In this document: positions 43,101-54,999 of the stretch, piece by piece
Layout of the letters: each line of letters opens with the position of its first letter
Position numbering within the stretch: position 1 is the stretch's first letter
Source: Thecaphora thlaspeos
Taxonomy: Eukaryota; Basidiomycota; Ustilaginomycetes; Urocystidales; Glomosporiaceae
Reading direction: 5' to 3'
Assembly (NCBI GenBank): GCA_900291925.1
Contig: UWYS01000004.1
Span: 248,001 to 312,000 of the forward strand
DNA: 64,000 nucleotides
The notes under the pieces: generated by a model
What the model was told of the DNA's origin: nothing
The model's database searches: none
Seen by the model: the letters and a program-made list of their open reading frames with translations, nothing else
Made by a program: the position numbers and the translations under genes

Positions 43101-43847
43101 CTCTTGAATCTCGCTCGCAGAGGCCTGCACTGATGATTCCAGGTTCCAGCTCCACGTCCAAACGGAAAAGTACCGCTCAAGCGCCCGCTCGAGCATCCTT
43201 CGCCCTCCATCGTCTTTCAGCATACGGGCGAGTGGGCCGTTAAGCAAGCGCCAGTCCCTCCAGGCGCAGAGGATGTACTCCTCGATCCACTCGTCCGACA
43301 GCCAGGCGTCGTGGTAGTCGCGCGACTCTTTCTGGGGTCTTGTGGAAGCTGCAGCGGAAACAGCAGCGGCGGCATCTGCAGGGCTATTGGCGGATGGCGT
43401 CAATGTGCGGGCGGTGCTGGGCAGATCTATGCTGGCGTGAATCCAGAGGCCCTGCTGGACCTCGACCAGCACGAGCCGGCGCTTGCTTGAGTGAATGTTC
43501 CAGCAGCGAGCGGTCTTGGACGATGAGGCGATGCGTTGCCGCTTATCGCCGTCGCTTCGATGGCTCTTGTCGGTGACCATGGCGCCAAACTCGACAAGGC
43601 CCTTTGCGATCCCGATCTGGCGGAGCATGCGATCCTGCGAGACGGCGCGTTCTCGCGAGGTGTAGAAGAGGATCTGGGCCGCATCGGCGGCAGCATCCTC
43701 GGAACCTGCACCAGATGGACGCAGCGCTGGTGCGAAGATGGTGAAGTAGGCGAGCGATGCGGGTTTGTAGGCGGGAGACGACGGCGACGAGGAGGTGGCG
43801 GCCGAGGTTGAGGCGTACGGATTGAGCGAGGCAGGTAGGAACGACAT
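40189..43847 (-). CDS. CCZ1: Vacuolar fusion protein Ccz1, large form
   Basis: Ccz1 pairs with Mon1 as the guanine-nucleotide exchange factor that activates Rab7/Ypt7 on late endosomes and vacuoles. Exons in transcription order: 43847-41025, 40926-40559, 40438-40189; 1146 residues. The first longin domain starts near residue 25: LAYFTIFAPAL, then QILFYTSRERAVSQDRMLRQ, GLVEFGAMV and NIHSSKRRLVLVEVQQGLWI, all typical of Ccz1. The middle (about 380-930) is Ser/Ala/Asp-rich and disordered. The last two exons restore a compact C-terminal domain: RRLLTIILIDRL, then NNGKTWVASRVG, TYMLIGGRSVSIVDCDNELR and a stop after EFPSFGI. Splice phases agree (AG|G at the second junction). The ATG at 43847 is the first before the longin domain. 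Far longer than yeast Ccz1 because of the disordered insert. Confidence 0.85.
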
Positions 43848-44339
43848 GGCGTCCCCCCGCGGCGGACGGCAAAAGGATACCGAGTCCTGCTGCCGACGGC
43901 TAGAGAATATGTCTGCTCGACAGGACAGGAGATCGAAAGCGTGGCGGAGGGGACGATCGAGGGCGAGGAAGGGAGGAAAGCGGCGCAAGCTTCCGAGCAA
44001 CATGAAACCAACACACGCGCACGCACTGTCCACACACCCGCTTGCACGTCTCGCAGAGAAAGAAGTGGAGAAAAAGATGCACACCGCCCGGAGGCACCAT
44101 AGCAGCAGCAGCAGCAGCTACTTCGTCGGCGGCACACGGACCACCACTCTAGAGTAAATACTCCTCAATGTCGACCATGACAGCCGCCTACTGCCGCATC
44201 ACGCACGCACCTATACCCATGCCTTCTTGGCATTCGTGCTCATCCACACGTAGAGTTGAGGCCACTGCCCAGCCTTGCGTCAGTCTGGCTTCGGGATTCT
44301 TTCAGGACCGCTTCTATTTGACAAGGCAACCATCCGACC
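43848..44339. promoter_or_regulatory. Intergenic region upstream of CCZ1
   Basis: About 490 bases between the CCZ1 start and the stop of the Phe-tRNA synthetase gene, both on the minus strand. It contains a short CAG-type repeat (44102-44118). Promoter of CCZ1; nothing else seen. Confidence 0.5.
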
Positions 44340-46606
44340 CTACAGGAAAGGCTCCAGGTTGAACTCAAGCGACGAGCACGGGTAGTCGATGCCGAAGCTC
44401 TTGAGGACCTCCGGGTGGATCACGCCGACCTTGCCGATCTCGAGGTCGCCTCCGGCCATCGCCATCGACGCCGCTGCCGTCTCGGTCGCATCGCGCTCGG
44501 TCGCCCCGCGAATCTTGTCCCCCACCTCGTGCAGCGCCTTGCCCAGCTTCTCCTTCATCGTGTCCAGCGCAGAGCCATCCTTGGTCGCAGACGTCGCCGA
44601 CGCGTCCTTCTCCTCCTCCTCCGCCGGAACCGCTTGCGTCGTTGAAGACGCGGTAGCGGTGGAGGAGGGTCGGAAGTGGATCGTCGCCGCTCGTCCGGGG
44701 AAGAAGGTGCTGTCCTCGGTCTCCGAGATCCAGTAGCCGGTCGACTCGGTCTTGTCGCCCCTCTCGATCCGCGGGATGGCGAGCGAGGCCATTAGCCGGT
44801 CCAGCAGGCCATGGACCACCTCGAAGCTGGCCGTCTTGTCGCAGTATACGGCACCAACCCTCCTCTGGTTGCGCGACATCCGCTCCCTCTCGGTAGCGTC
44901 CTTGAAGGCAATGTCCGAGACCTCAAAAGTTCGGAGGGGCAGCGCATGCTTGCGGTTCTCGCGGATCGTCTTGAGCAGGCCGGGGAGCAGCGACGTTCGC
45001 ACCACCTGGAACTCGGCTGTCTTGGGGTTCTCGAGGACAATGGCGCTCTTGCCGTCATCCTTGCGGTTGAGGAAGGCGAAGTTCTCGTCGTGCGAGCACT
45101 ATTCACGCAAGGCGATGCGGAGGAGACATATAAGGCGAAAGAGGGGAAATTGTCAGTCCATCGGATCCTCATCCAACCGGGCATCCATTCTATCTTCCCC
45201 GTCCTTTCTCGCGAAGAGTGTGACGGAGGAGCGAGCTCCGTCAGCTCACCAGGATCAGCGGGAGCACCTCGACCCATCCCGAGTAGGCGCACTCCTTGCG
45301 CACGAGGTCGGCCAGCTTGTTGATGGGCAGCGGTGCGGCGACGGTGTTTGTGCTAGGTAAGGTCTTGGGCAGGTTGTCGAAGCCGTAGGCGACCGCAACG
45401 TCCTCCATCAGATCGCACTCGTGCAGGATATCGGGACGCGTGGGCGGGATGTCGACGACAAGCTGGTCGGGCTGGTCGGCGGACCTGACGGCCTCGTGGC
45501 CCATCTTCTGGAGTAGCTGAATCATCTCGTCGGCGCTGAGCTGGAGGCCGGTGCATCGGTTGATGTAGTCGACGGACGCGGGCATCCGTGTCGCGCTGAG
45601 GTCGGGCGTGACCTTCTGGGTGCCGTCGGCGTGGATCACCTGGACCGGCTCGACGGTGAAGGGTTCGGCGCAGTACTGGCTGAACATGGCGACGATGATG
45701 TTGATGACGATGCCGAGCTTGGTCTCGTCGGTGGCGGTGGTGTCGATGAAGACGTTCTTGGTCTCGAGCGTGATCTTGGAGTGGTTCGAGTTGATGATGG
45801 GCGGCATCGAGAGCACTTGGCGGTTCTGGTCGTAGATGATCGGGTAGACGGGGCTGTCTCGGATGATGTGCAGGTATCGGCTGAGGTGCTTGTCCGACTC
45901 GTAGAGCTCCATGAGCTGCGAGGCGTCGTACTCTGTCTCCTTGTTGAGAGGCGCGAACCTGATCTCCTTGGGCGGCAGCGCCTCGTAGCTGAAGGGGGCC
46001 TTGATAGTGTCGAGATCGTGGGTGCCGATAGCAACGAGCGTCCTCCGCCTGGCGAGGTTCTGGTGGAGCTTGTCCTGGAGATCAATGAAGTTGGCGTAGC
46101 TTTCTGGCGTAAACTTGATGTCGCGCAGCACGGCACCGGCAAAGTAGGGTCGGATGCGAGAGACCTTTTGGGGGGGCACAGAGCGAAAGAGGCAGGAAAA
46201 GGACGAGTCAGCAGCAGTTGCTAGAGCAAGCAACGAGGCGCGGCTGAGCGAGCTAGGCGAGGAGAGGGATAGAGAGCGGAGGCAGGGGCAAACTTACGTC
46301 CTTGCTCAGCTTGACCTGGATCATCTCCGCCGGCTGGACCAGCTTGAGCTTTGGCTGGGGGATCTTGCCGAGGAAGACGTTGAGCGCCTGCGAGATGCCC
46401 TCGTGGCAGAGGAGGTCGTATCGGTTTGCGGGGATATCGATCTTGAGCTGTGGGCGCTCGCCGAGGCCGGCCTTCTGGACCTCTTCTGTGGTGTCATCGT
46501 CGAGCTCGATGCCAAACTGGAAGCAGAGCTCGTCGAACTCGTGCGTGGTATAGGTGCGGCCCAGCGCCTTGTAGAAGTGCTCCTTGTCTACGTTGACGGT
46601 CGGCAT
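44340..46606 (-). CDS. FRS1: Phenylalanyl-tRNA synthetase beta subunit (cytosolic)
   Basis: Forms the alpha2-beta2 enzyme that charges tRNA-Phe in the cytosol. Exons in transcription order: 46606-46298, 46164-45250, 45098-44340; 660 residues. The N-terminus [16 protein letters not shown] and [15 protein letters not shown] match eukaryotic beta subunits. A B3/B4 editing-type domain follows ([43 protein letters not shown]), then a B5 domain ([20 protein letters not shown]), and the catalytic-like core with [11 protein letters not shown] and [13 protein letters not shown]. It ends [11 protein letters not shown], like other eukaryotic homologs. All splices are in phase; the second donor is the rarer GTGAGC. 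Around residues 548-620 there is a roughly 70-residue acidic/Ala-rich and helical insert where other beta subunits have only a short loop. Divergent from the uL15m gene. Confidence 0.95.
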
Positions 46607-47119
46607 GATTGGTGGGTGCCTGCTGTTGCCTGCTCGGAGAGGGGTGGTAAGAGGGGCGGGGTGGGACAAGGTGGGAAGGAAGGGGAGGTGAGGTAAGGTG
46701 GAGAGGCCACACCAACTCTGCTGTCTCGAGCCCGCAAAGGCGGCCAGCCAAAAGTCAAAAGAGCCAGAGCCAGAGCCAGAGCCAGAGCCACAGCCACAGC
46801 CAGAGAGGCGCCCACCCGCCGTCAGCGGAGCGAGGGCCGCTTTTTCTTCCCGGCCAGCCACGCTTCCCTGTCATCTCTGTCGCGCGAGTGCCGTGTCGAG
46901 CTGCGAGAATAAGTGGCGGGCCGGCGCGCAGGCGGCGGCGGCAAGAAGATCTTGCTGCCATCACCCCGACCATCTTGCTCCAATCGTCGTTCTCATTCAC
47001 ATCACCAGGCATCAACATCGACATCGACAGCCACAGCGACTCGTCCGACAGCTCGCACCTCCTAGAGCTCAAGTCGCCAATTGCTCACTAGGTCTCACTG
47101 CATACACACCCCGCACACC
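46607..47119. promoter_or_regulatory. Divergent promoter region, FRS1 / MRPL10
   Basis: 513 bases between two start codons facing apart, so a shared promoter region for a cytosolic synthetase and a mitochondrial ribosomal protein. It includes a GAGCCA hexamer repeat on the FRS1 side. Confidence 0.6.
46761..46806 (+). repeat. GAGCCA hexanucleotide repeat
   Basis: About four GAGCCA units followed by two CAGCCA variants and a final partial GAG unit, within the FRS1/MRPL10 divergent region. Confidence 0.85.
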
Positions 47120-48357
47120 ATGTCGGCCGCCTCGCTCTCTCGGTCCATGGCCCGACTGGCCCTCGCCGCTCCTCCGTCGTCCTCTTCGGCAGCAGTCCGG
47201 CTGGCGGTCTGTCCCACCACCGCGACCTCTTTCCGCACCTTTGCATCGCTTTCAACGGCAACCTCGGTCCTCGCAGGGTCGACAGCCGCTCGTTCCGTCG
47301 CCAAGCTCGGACGCAGAGACTACGCATCGGAGGCGCAAGGGAGCATCTCGCTCAGCAACCTCAAGCCAGGGCAGCCCTCCAAGAACGTGAGTGTCTGCGC
47401 AAGAGGGCCCTTGGGCGTCCGAAAACAGCTTGGCCGCCGTGTTCGCCGCTGACAATTTCTTGACTCGCTTCGCCCATCCAACCCACGATAGAGGAAACGT
47501 CTCGGTCGCGGTTCGTCGTCCGGCAGAGGTGGTACCTCGACCAGGGGTCAGAAGGGTCAGAAGGCCCGCGCCGGCAACGGGAAGCCGGTCCCCGGATTTG
47601 AAGGTGGTCAGTCGCCATTGACAAGGCGCTTCCCCAAGAGGGGGTTCACAAATGTGTGAGTATCACCGTGGGACTACGTCGGCAGGTCGAGCCAAGCTGT
47701 GTGAGGGCTTACCCGGCTGACTCACGCTTGTATCGTCGCGCATCGCTCCTCTCCCGCTTGCAGGCACGGTCAGAAGTACGTTCCTGTCAACCTCGACAAG
47801 ATCCAGCACTGGATCGACCGCGGCCTGCTCGACCCGAGCGCGCCTATCACCGCCAAGGAGCTCTACGAGACCCGCTGCATTCACAGTCTCCGCGACGGCG
47901 TCAAGATCCTCGGCGAAGGCTCTCAGCACCTCGACACTTCCATCAATGTGGTCGTAAACCGCGCTTCGAAGTCGGCGATCGAGGCGATCGAGGCGCTCGG
48001 CGGAAGCGTCGAGTGTCGGTACTACAACAAGCTCAGCCTGAGGGCGCTCGTCAAGCCGCACAAGTTTGCTGGCAAACTGATGCCCAGACCGGCGGACCCC
48101 GTCAGCAAGAAGGACATTCGTGAGTGTCTTGCCTTGCCATTCTGGCGACCTACGGGCGATCATCAACGTCTGCGATACGGTAGCGCGACACGAGCCGGCA
48201 GCTAACCTTGCTTGTTCCCCTCTGCGCTTCACGCCACTCTACCCTGCTCCCTTCCCCAACTTTGCGCCCGACGTCAGTCTACTACTCTTCGCCAAGCAAG
48301 CGCGGCTACCTGGAAAAGAGGCACGCTATCAAGAAGCAGCAGAGTGCATCGTCATAG
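47120..48357 (+). CDS. MRPL10: Mitochondrial large-subunit ribosomal protein uL15m
   Basis: Mitoribosome protein. Exons 47120-47386, 47492-47655, 47764-48119 and 48278-48357; 288 residues. The first 70 residues are rich in Ser, Ala and Arg without acidic residues until late, a mitochondrial presequence, then [20 protein letters not shown]. Exon 2 gives the hallmark L15 signature [20 protein letters not shown] and [18 protein letters not shown]. Exon 3 continues with [17 protein letters not shown], and VKILGEG plus [16 protein letters not shown], the conserved rRNA-binding C-terminal part. Exon 4 adds [20 protein letters not shown] before the stop at 48355-48357. Splice phases all agree. Divergently placed against FRS1. 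Confidence 0.93.
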
Positions 48358-49211
48358 GCCGGCGCCCAATCTTCGATCCTATTGTATCCTGCCCTCTTGC
48401 TGGTTCAGTTCCGGTCGAGGAAATGCACGCTTCAAACTTCTCCATCCAACTCGGCGACGAGGCGCCAGCGGGCTACGCTAAGACCGCTTCCACTCGTGTC
48501 TCTGCCCCCAGCAGAGCCCCTCTTCCCTTCTTGGCACGACATTCCCATGTACTCTGAGTGGCGCTGTGCTATGCCGCTGGACCAGTCGTTGTCGCTTGCT
48601 GCTCATCATCGCCGACGCAGTCGAGCCCGCTCTTCTGGCGAACGAGGTGCGTCTAGGCTTTTTCTGTTTTTTAATTTTAACCCCCCGTCATCGGCCTGCC
48701 CGAGCTGCCAACTGCCTGCCCGCCCTCTCGACAAACTACTCGTCACCAACGGCAGGGAAAAATCAAATCAAATCAAAGACCCTCGTCTCATGGCCGTCCT
48801 GCTGCTCGACGAGGCGTGCCGACGCGCGACGTCTCCCGCTGTTTGAGCTAAGCTGCTCACAGCCACCACCATCGTCACCACAATCTCCTCTGCTTCACGA
48901 ACCGGGGCCAACGTACCGGTCCGTCCCTGCGCCGACGCCCTGCACCTTGCACAGGCTAGCAGCATTAGCAGCGACACGCACGCTGGATGCTCTCCCGTAG
49001 CTTCCGCTGGAGCCGCTTGAACACGTAGTCTGACCACCCTTCGGCTGACCCGGGACTGCGCCATCGGCCCTTGCTTTCCCGCTTAGTTTTCACCCACGCC
49101 CATCTGCCTCGCTCGCTCTTTCGACACGCTTCCGGCCGTGCTCAACTGATCGCCTGCCCTCGACCCTCCCTCACCAGCGCGGCAAGAGGTGCCACAGGAC
49201 AGCAGCAGCCG
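48358..49211. promoter_or_regulatory. Intergenic region upstream of the deubiquitinase
   Basis: About 850 bases between uL15m and the next ATG on the same strand. An open frame continues upstream of 49212 to 49071 without an ATG, so I read it as leader. No other feature seen. Confidence 0.5.
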
Positions 49212-52200
49212 ATGCTTCCGTCGCAAGAGGACAACGCAAACACCATCACTGGTAGCCATCAGCATACACTGCACACCCTCTCCTCTCCTTCCGCCAAACC
49301 CTCCATCACCGCTCCCGCGAGCAGCTCCACGTCGACGACCGCACCGCCGCACCGTCCAGCCGCGGCAGAGCCCATCGAGATCAAGGTCGATCCTTCCCGT
49401 ACGCTCGCCTCGCCGAAAGCGGGAAGCCGTAGACCACCACCTTCGCCAGCCACCAGCCCCGGAAACATCGGCGCTTTGGCCTTCACCTCGCTCTCCGTGC
49501 ACCATCCCGCCAGCGCCTACAAGAGAGCCAGGAAGGTCAGACCCATCATTGACGAGTACAGCAGCGACGTAGACCACTCCCAGGCCAACAGCGACGTCGA
49601 CTACGACGGCGACGCCTCTCTACAGCAGCTCCAGCAGCAGCAGATCTCGCATTCGTCGGCAGCGCCTTTGCAATCCACGCCGCTTCGCGAGAGCCAATCC
49701 GTCCTCCCCCCCTCCTCGCTATTGCACGCCGTAGCTATGGCGGACCCGAAATCGGACGCATCCGATATGACTATCGAGGGTCTCATGACGGGAAAGTCGC
49801 TCCGCCTGGACGAGCCCCTTGCGAGGCCGCAGGAGCCCACTGCTACTGCCGCCGCCGCCACCATTGCTGCTGCGCAGACCGACGGGCTACCGCCGTCCTC
49901 GAAAGCATCGGTCGATCCGGCTCAGCCCGGCCACACCGCCGTTGCCTCCAGGCCCTCGGGCGCCGGACAGCTCAAGGTCATCCGACCGATGAAGACGCAG
50001 CCGATGGTCGTCGGCGAGACGTGGTACTTGATCGAGAGGAGCTGGTACAAGCGCTGGTCCACGGCCGCGGCACAGGAAGCCGCCGATGGTGACGACGGCG
50101 ATGCTCCGACTGGCGTCGGTCCGATCGATAATCGACCGCTGCTCGAGGAAGACTCGACCGATCAGCAGGGCTTCCTTAAGACCCACATCAACGAAGGCAT
50201 CGACTTCGAGATGCTGCCCGAGCCAGGCTGGACGCTGTTGGCGTCGTGGTATGGCGTGGACGGCCCGGTCTTTGCGAGGAAGGTCGTCGAAGGTATCAAC
50301 CCGGGCCAGGAGAGCGTCGAGTTCTACCCGCCGCGCATCCGCCTCATCAAGATGGTGGCCGAGAGGTACGGGGTGCCCATCCTTTGCGCCCCCATCCTCA
50401 CAATCTCGGCCAGCCAACCGCTGAGCGACCTCAAAGCGCAAGCGCGTCAGCTGTTGGCGCTCGGCGAGCTCGAGGACGCCAGCATCCGCTTCTGGCACCT
50501 CCCCGAGCCCGAGGCCAACGAGGTGGAGACCGGCACAGTCGATTGTCTGCGAAGCGTCGATGAAGGTGTCGAGGTCATCGATGCGCACGAGGACAACGCG
50601 CTTCTCTACCGCCCTCATGCTAGCCTCAAGGAGCTTGGCCTAACCGAAGTCGAGCTGACGCTCGCGGTTGAGACCAAATTGCAGGGCAGGTGGCTCTCGG
50701 ATCCCGCCCCCGCTGCCGCCGCATCCTCCTCGACCAACAAGAGCATCTTTGCCCAGACCGGGGGCGACTTCTTTGCCAACCTCCAGCAAGGGCAGCAGCA
50801 GAAGACGGCGGCTCCGATCCCGCTGTCATCGTCGACGATGGCGCCGTTGGGTGCTTCCGGCTCCTCTTCGCTGGCAGACGGCAGGGTGACCCGCTCGGCC
50901 ACAGCGCGCGATCGTGCGACGGGCCGGACGCGAGGCTTGCGCGGCCTGAACAATCTCGGCAATACCTGCTTCATGAACAGCGCGCTGCAGTGCCTCAGCA
51001 ACACTTTCGAGCTGCAGCGGTACTTTGTCTCGGGCGTCTACAAAGACGAGCTCAACGCCGACAACCCGCTCGGCATGGGCGGCGCCATCGCCGAGGCGTT
51101 CGGCAATCTGATTAAGCAGCTATGGGACGGCCAGGGCGGATCCTTCTGGCCGCGTGAGTTCAAGCACGCCCTGGCCCGCTTCGCGCCTCAATTTAGCGGA
51201 TACGCCCAGCACGATAGCCAGGAGCTGCTCGCTTTCCTCCTCGATGGCCTTCACGAGGACCTCAACCGGATCATTAAGAAGCCCTACATCGAGGCGCCCG
51301 ATTGGACCGGGGGTGGCGAGCGCGAGCTGGTCGCGTTCGCTAAGAAGCAGTGGGACATCTACAAGGCGCGCAACGACTCGGTCATCGTCGACCTCTTCCA
51401 GGGCCAGTACAAGAGCACGCTTGTCTGCCCCGACTGCGAACAGGTTTCGATCAAGTTCGACCCGTTCATGTACCTCACGCTGCCGATTCCCAACAAGAAG
51501 AAGTGGCGCTGCACTGTCTACTTCGTCCCCTACAATACTGCCGAGAAGATCTCTTCGTTCGAGGTCCAGCTGCCTGCCGGCTCCAATGTCGGCCAGCTCC
51601 GGCAGAAGGTGTCATCGCACTTTGGCGTCGACACGAAGAAAGTGAGTGCCGTCTCGCGGCCGCCACTGCTGGAAGGTGCGTCCCGTGTCCGCTGCTGGCT
51701 TCGGGTGCTGACTGGATTTTCCCCCTCACGTGCACGTGCACGCTAGTTGGTCGCCGGCGAGGTCTGGTCGCACCGCATGTTCAAATGGCTGCAAGACTAC
51801 GAGCCGGTTATTGACATCAAGTCGCAGGATTACATCTACTTCTGGGAGCTGCCATCCGACCTGCGATCGCCGAAGCGGACTTTCAAGGGCTACCGCTACC
51901 ACAGCACGCTGGCCGATGCCGAGAAAGGGCTCGTCATTCCCAGGGAGAAGGCGGCCATCCTACCGGTCTTCACCAGCCTCGAGTCCGGCGCCGGCACCAG
52001 CACGTCGCGCGCCTTTACAAGTCGCCAGAACGACAACAGCGCGGTTGGCCTTCCGTTCTTTGTCGCCGTGCCGAGGAAGCACGTCAACGACCCAGAGAGA
52101 ATTCAGCAAATCATCCTGGAACAGTACAAGCGCTTCTCCCCGATACCGGATCAGCTCGATGGGAAGGCTGCACCTTTGTCGTCGGCGTCATCGGCGACGG

Positions 52201-53921
52201 CGCAGGCTGGCAGCAGCGTGATGCAAGATTGGGAGCTGGTCGACGACGGCAGCAGCAGCAGCCATCACGACACCGTCGTCGATGCTGTGGTCGAGCCGAT
52301 CCAGCCGTCGACCTCTCCTGGCATTGTCACCGAGATTCGGGAGGATGGCGTCGCGATCGAGGTGCCGGACCAGAGGGCTGACGAGGCCCCGGTCATAGTC
52401 GAGATGCCGAGCGAGACGATGCCGGCGGCAGACTCGGTCCCCAAGCTGGCGCGGCTGGCACCGTTCAAGCCGATCCAGTCGATCAAGTTCACCACGGTGA
52501 CCGAGGCGGGCAACCCTTTCCCCAAGGGCGGCAACAACGACTCGACCGAGCACATGGCCGAAGAGCTGTACGAGAGGCTGGCCCGCCTCGGTCAGCAGGC
52601 CTCCATCAACATGCCTTCTGCCGAGGACAGCGACATCTCTGCAGTCGACGGCATGGTCACCATCCCGGACGGCGACGAACCTGCGGCGACGGCGATGCCG
52701 TCGCCTCCTAAAACGCCTGAACTGGGAGCCAAGCGCGCGACGACCTCTGCAGCCGCAGCGGCAGAAAGCTCGCTGCCCCTCGTCTACACGTCAGGCGCCC
52801 TCATTTGCACCTGGGGCGCAGCTGCTTTTGACCGGTTCCTCTTCAGCTCCGACAACGGCCACCATTGGGGGAAGTATGCCGAGGCCGTCGACGAAGAGAT
52901 CGCCAGGGAAAGCGCGGCCAGCAATGGTGCCGCTGCCGCTGCCGCCAAACCCAAGATGCTGTCGATCGAGGACTGCATGGACGAGTTCACGCGCGAGGAG
53001 AAGCTGGGCGAAGACGACCCGTGGTACTGCCCGTCGTGCAAGGACTTCCGCCAGGCAACCAAGAAGTTCGACCTGTGGAAGGCGCCCGACATCCTCGTCG
53101 TCCACCTGAAGCGCTTCAGCGCCGGTCGGCACTCGCGTGACAAGCTCAACGTCAACATCGACTTCCCGCTCGAAGGGCTTGACCTCAGCGCGAGGGTGGA
53201 GGGCGCGAAGGCCGCCAAGCGCATCCAGGCGGCCGCCGCCCTTAGCGGCGAGGAGCTTGATCAGAGTATGTATGGCTCGGGCATCCTGCAGCCAGAGAAC
53301 GACAACGACGACGCCGTCGCCGTCGATGCGCCCATCTACGACCTCTACGGCGTCGACAACCACTTTGGCGGACTGGGAGGAGGTCACTACACTGCCTATG
53401 CCAAGAGTCCCGCCGACGGCAAGTGGTACGAGTTCGACGACTCAAGCGTGCGCCCCGTGGCTGACCCGGAGACAGTTAAGAGCTCGTCTGCCTACCTGCT
53501 CTTCTACCGCCGCAGGACGACGCGACCGATTGGGGGCAAGTCGAGGCAAAAGTTCCAAAAGGCCGTCAGCGAGCAGGCGGCCGCCTCGTCCGCCCCGTCG
53601 GTCGAGCTGGGCGAGTCTGTCGGTAACGGCGTCGACGACACCGAAGGCGACAGCGTCGTGGCCGGAACTTTTGACGGTGCCGAGCCGCAATGGCCCGGTC
53701 CCAGCTTCCGTCTGTCGTCGCGTGACCTCGAGGAGCCGCACCCGTCCGGCTGGCTGCCCAGTTTCCACGGGACCACAGGGACGACGACGAGGGACCTCGA
53801 GGACGATGACTTCGACATGTTCAAGCCGGCCAGCCCGCACGCCGCCTCGAGCGAAGAAGGCGCCGAGCCGGGCTCGCCTCGAAGCACGCTGAGCAGCGTC
53901 GGCTCGCCCGAAGCAGACTAA
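49212..53921 (+). CDS. UBP12: Ubiquitin carboxyl-terminal hydrolase, DUSP-USP type (Ubp12/USP4/15-like)
   Basis: Cysteine protease that removes ubiquitin from proteins. Two exons, 49212-51641 and 51747-53921; 1534 residues. Residues 1-240 are low complexity. A DUSP domain begins near 260 (MVVGETWYLIERSWYKRW) and a region like the USP4/15 ubiquitin-like part follows. The USP catalytic domain starts at about 578: Cys box GLNNLGNTCFMNSALQCLSN with catalytic Cys586, and QL box GYAQHDSQELLAFLLDGLHE. Two CxxC pairs (VCPDCEQ and YCPSCKD) form the zinc finger. The His box GLGGGHYTAYAK holds His1357. Between the first CxxC half and the second lies a long insert (about 920-1190), as in the Ubp12/USP15 class. 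The C-terminus after 1400 is acidic and disordered. The intron at KK|LVAGEVW is in phase. The paralog name is inference. Confidence 0.92.
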
Positions 53922-54756
53922 CAGCCCATGAATCGCGCAATTCAGGTAAACGGACGGAAGAAGACGTCCCCCTTCGACGCCGGCGTCGTTTGACTACGTC
54001 TCGAGTCAGATGCCATCGTATAGAGATAGCAGCAGCAACAACGCACGTTACAATAAATGAAGTATCGAAAGGAGAGCTAGTAAGTGGGACATGAAGGGAG
54101 AAACGTCGCAGGCATGTATCGATACTCGATTGGTCAAAAAGCAGACTGAGCAAGCTTTACGGCCATCCCTGTGCACCTAGACCTGCCCTGCCACGCCCTA
54201 CCCAGCCCTACCCTGTATACCGCCTCCCCCCCGCTGCATTGTCCAAATACTGGTACAGGATCCCGCCCGCGTGCGTCTCCGAAGCCTGCAGCAAGAGCGA
54301 ACCGACATGCAAGCATTAAGTAGTACATATGTATGCTGATGGAATCAAGTGTCTGGTGAGGACCGGTAAAGCAATCCTGAACAGGCGCGCGGCAGCACCT
54401 TGCCTCTGGTCTCCGACAGCGTCTCGTCGTCGGGACCTTAGCCTGCGAAGTTTTTCTCTTACAGCAGTGGACGCCAGCTAGGAAAGGAAAGAGACAAACT
54501 ATGTCTGCGGTCTGCTCCGTCAGAGTGGCAGAGAATTGTCTTTCTCCCTGTCTTTGCGACAACGCCGCCTGCTGCTACGGAAGGTCGCAAGCAGATGGCA
54601 GGCTAGGCGGAGGATGAGCTCGCGCGAGATCCACCTGATGCCGGGGTGGGTTTCGGCCGAGACCGAGGCAGTGGAATGCTCGAGATCAAGCCTCGCACAC
54701 GGTGTAGCGAGCACGGAACACGCCCGCACGCACGACGAGGCAGAGAGCGAGGCTAA

Positions 54757-54780
54757 GCGGCGGCGGCGGCGGCGGCGGCG
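54757..54780 (+). repeat. (CGG)n microsatellite
   Basis: Eight CGG units in the gene-free region upstream of velvet gene 1. Confidence 0.85.
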
Positions 54781-54974
54781 CACCATTCAAGATATTGATC
54801 CATGCGCATCGTCGTCATGCTGGCAAAAGTAAGCAGCTAGCAAGTTAGCAGTAAGTCAAGTCAGAGCTGGGAGAGGACTTCTACACACAGAGAGTATCAG
54901 ACCAGAATGCCCAGCACGAAGGGCGAGCACTCAGTTACATACAGTACACTCTGTACGTACAGATCCGAGGCAAA

Positions 54975-54999
54975 GGCGAGGGCGAGGGCGAGGGCGAGG
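54975..54999 (+). repeat. GGCGAG hexanucleotide repeat
   Basis: Four units of GGCGAG followed by GTGGCG, in the same gene-free region. Confidence 0.8.
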
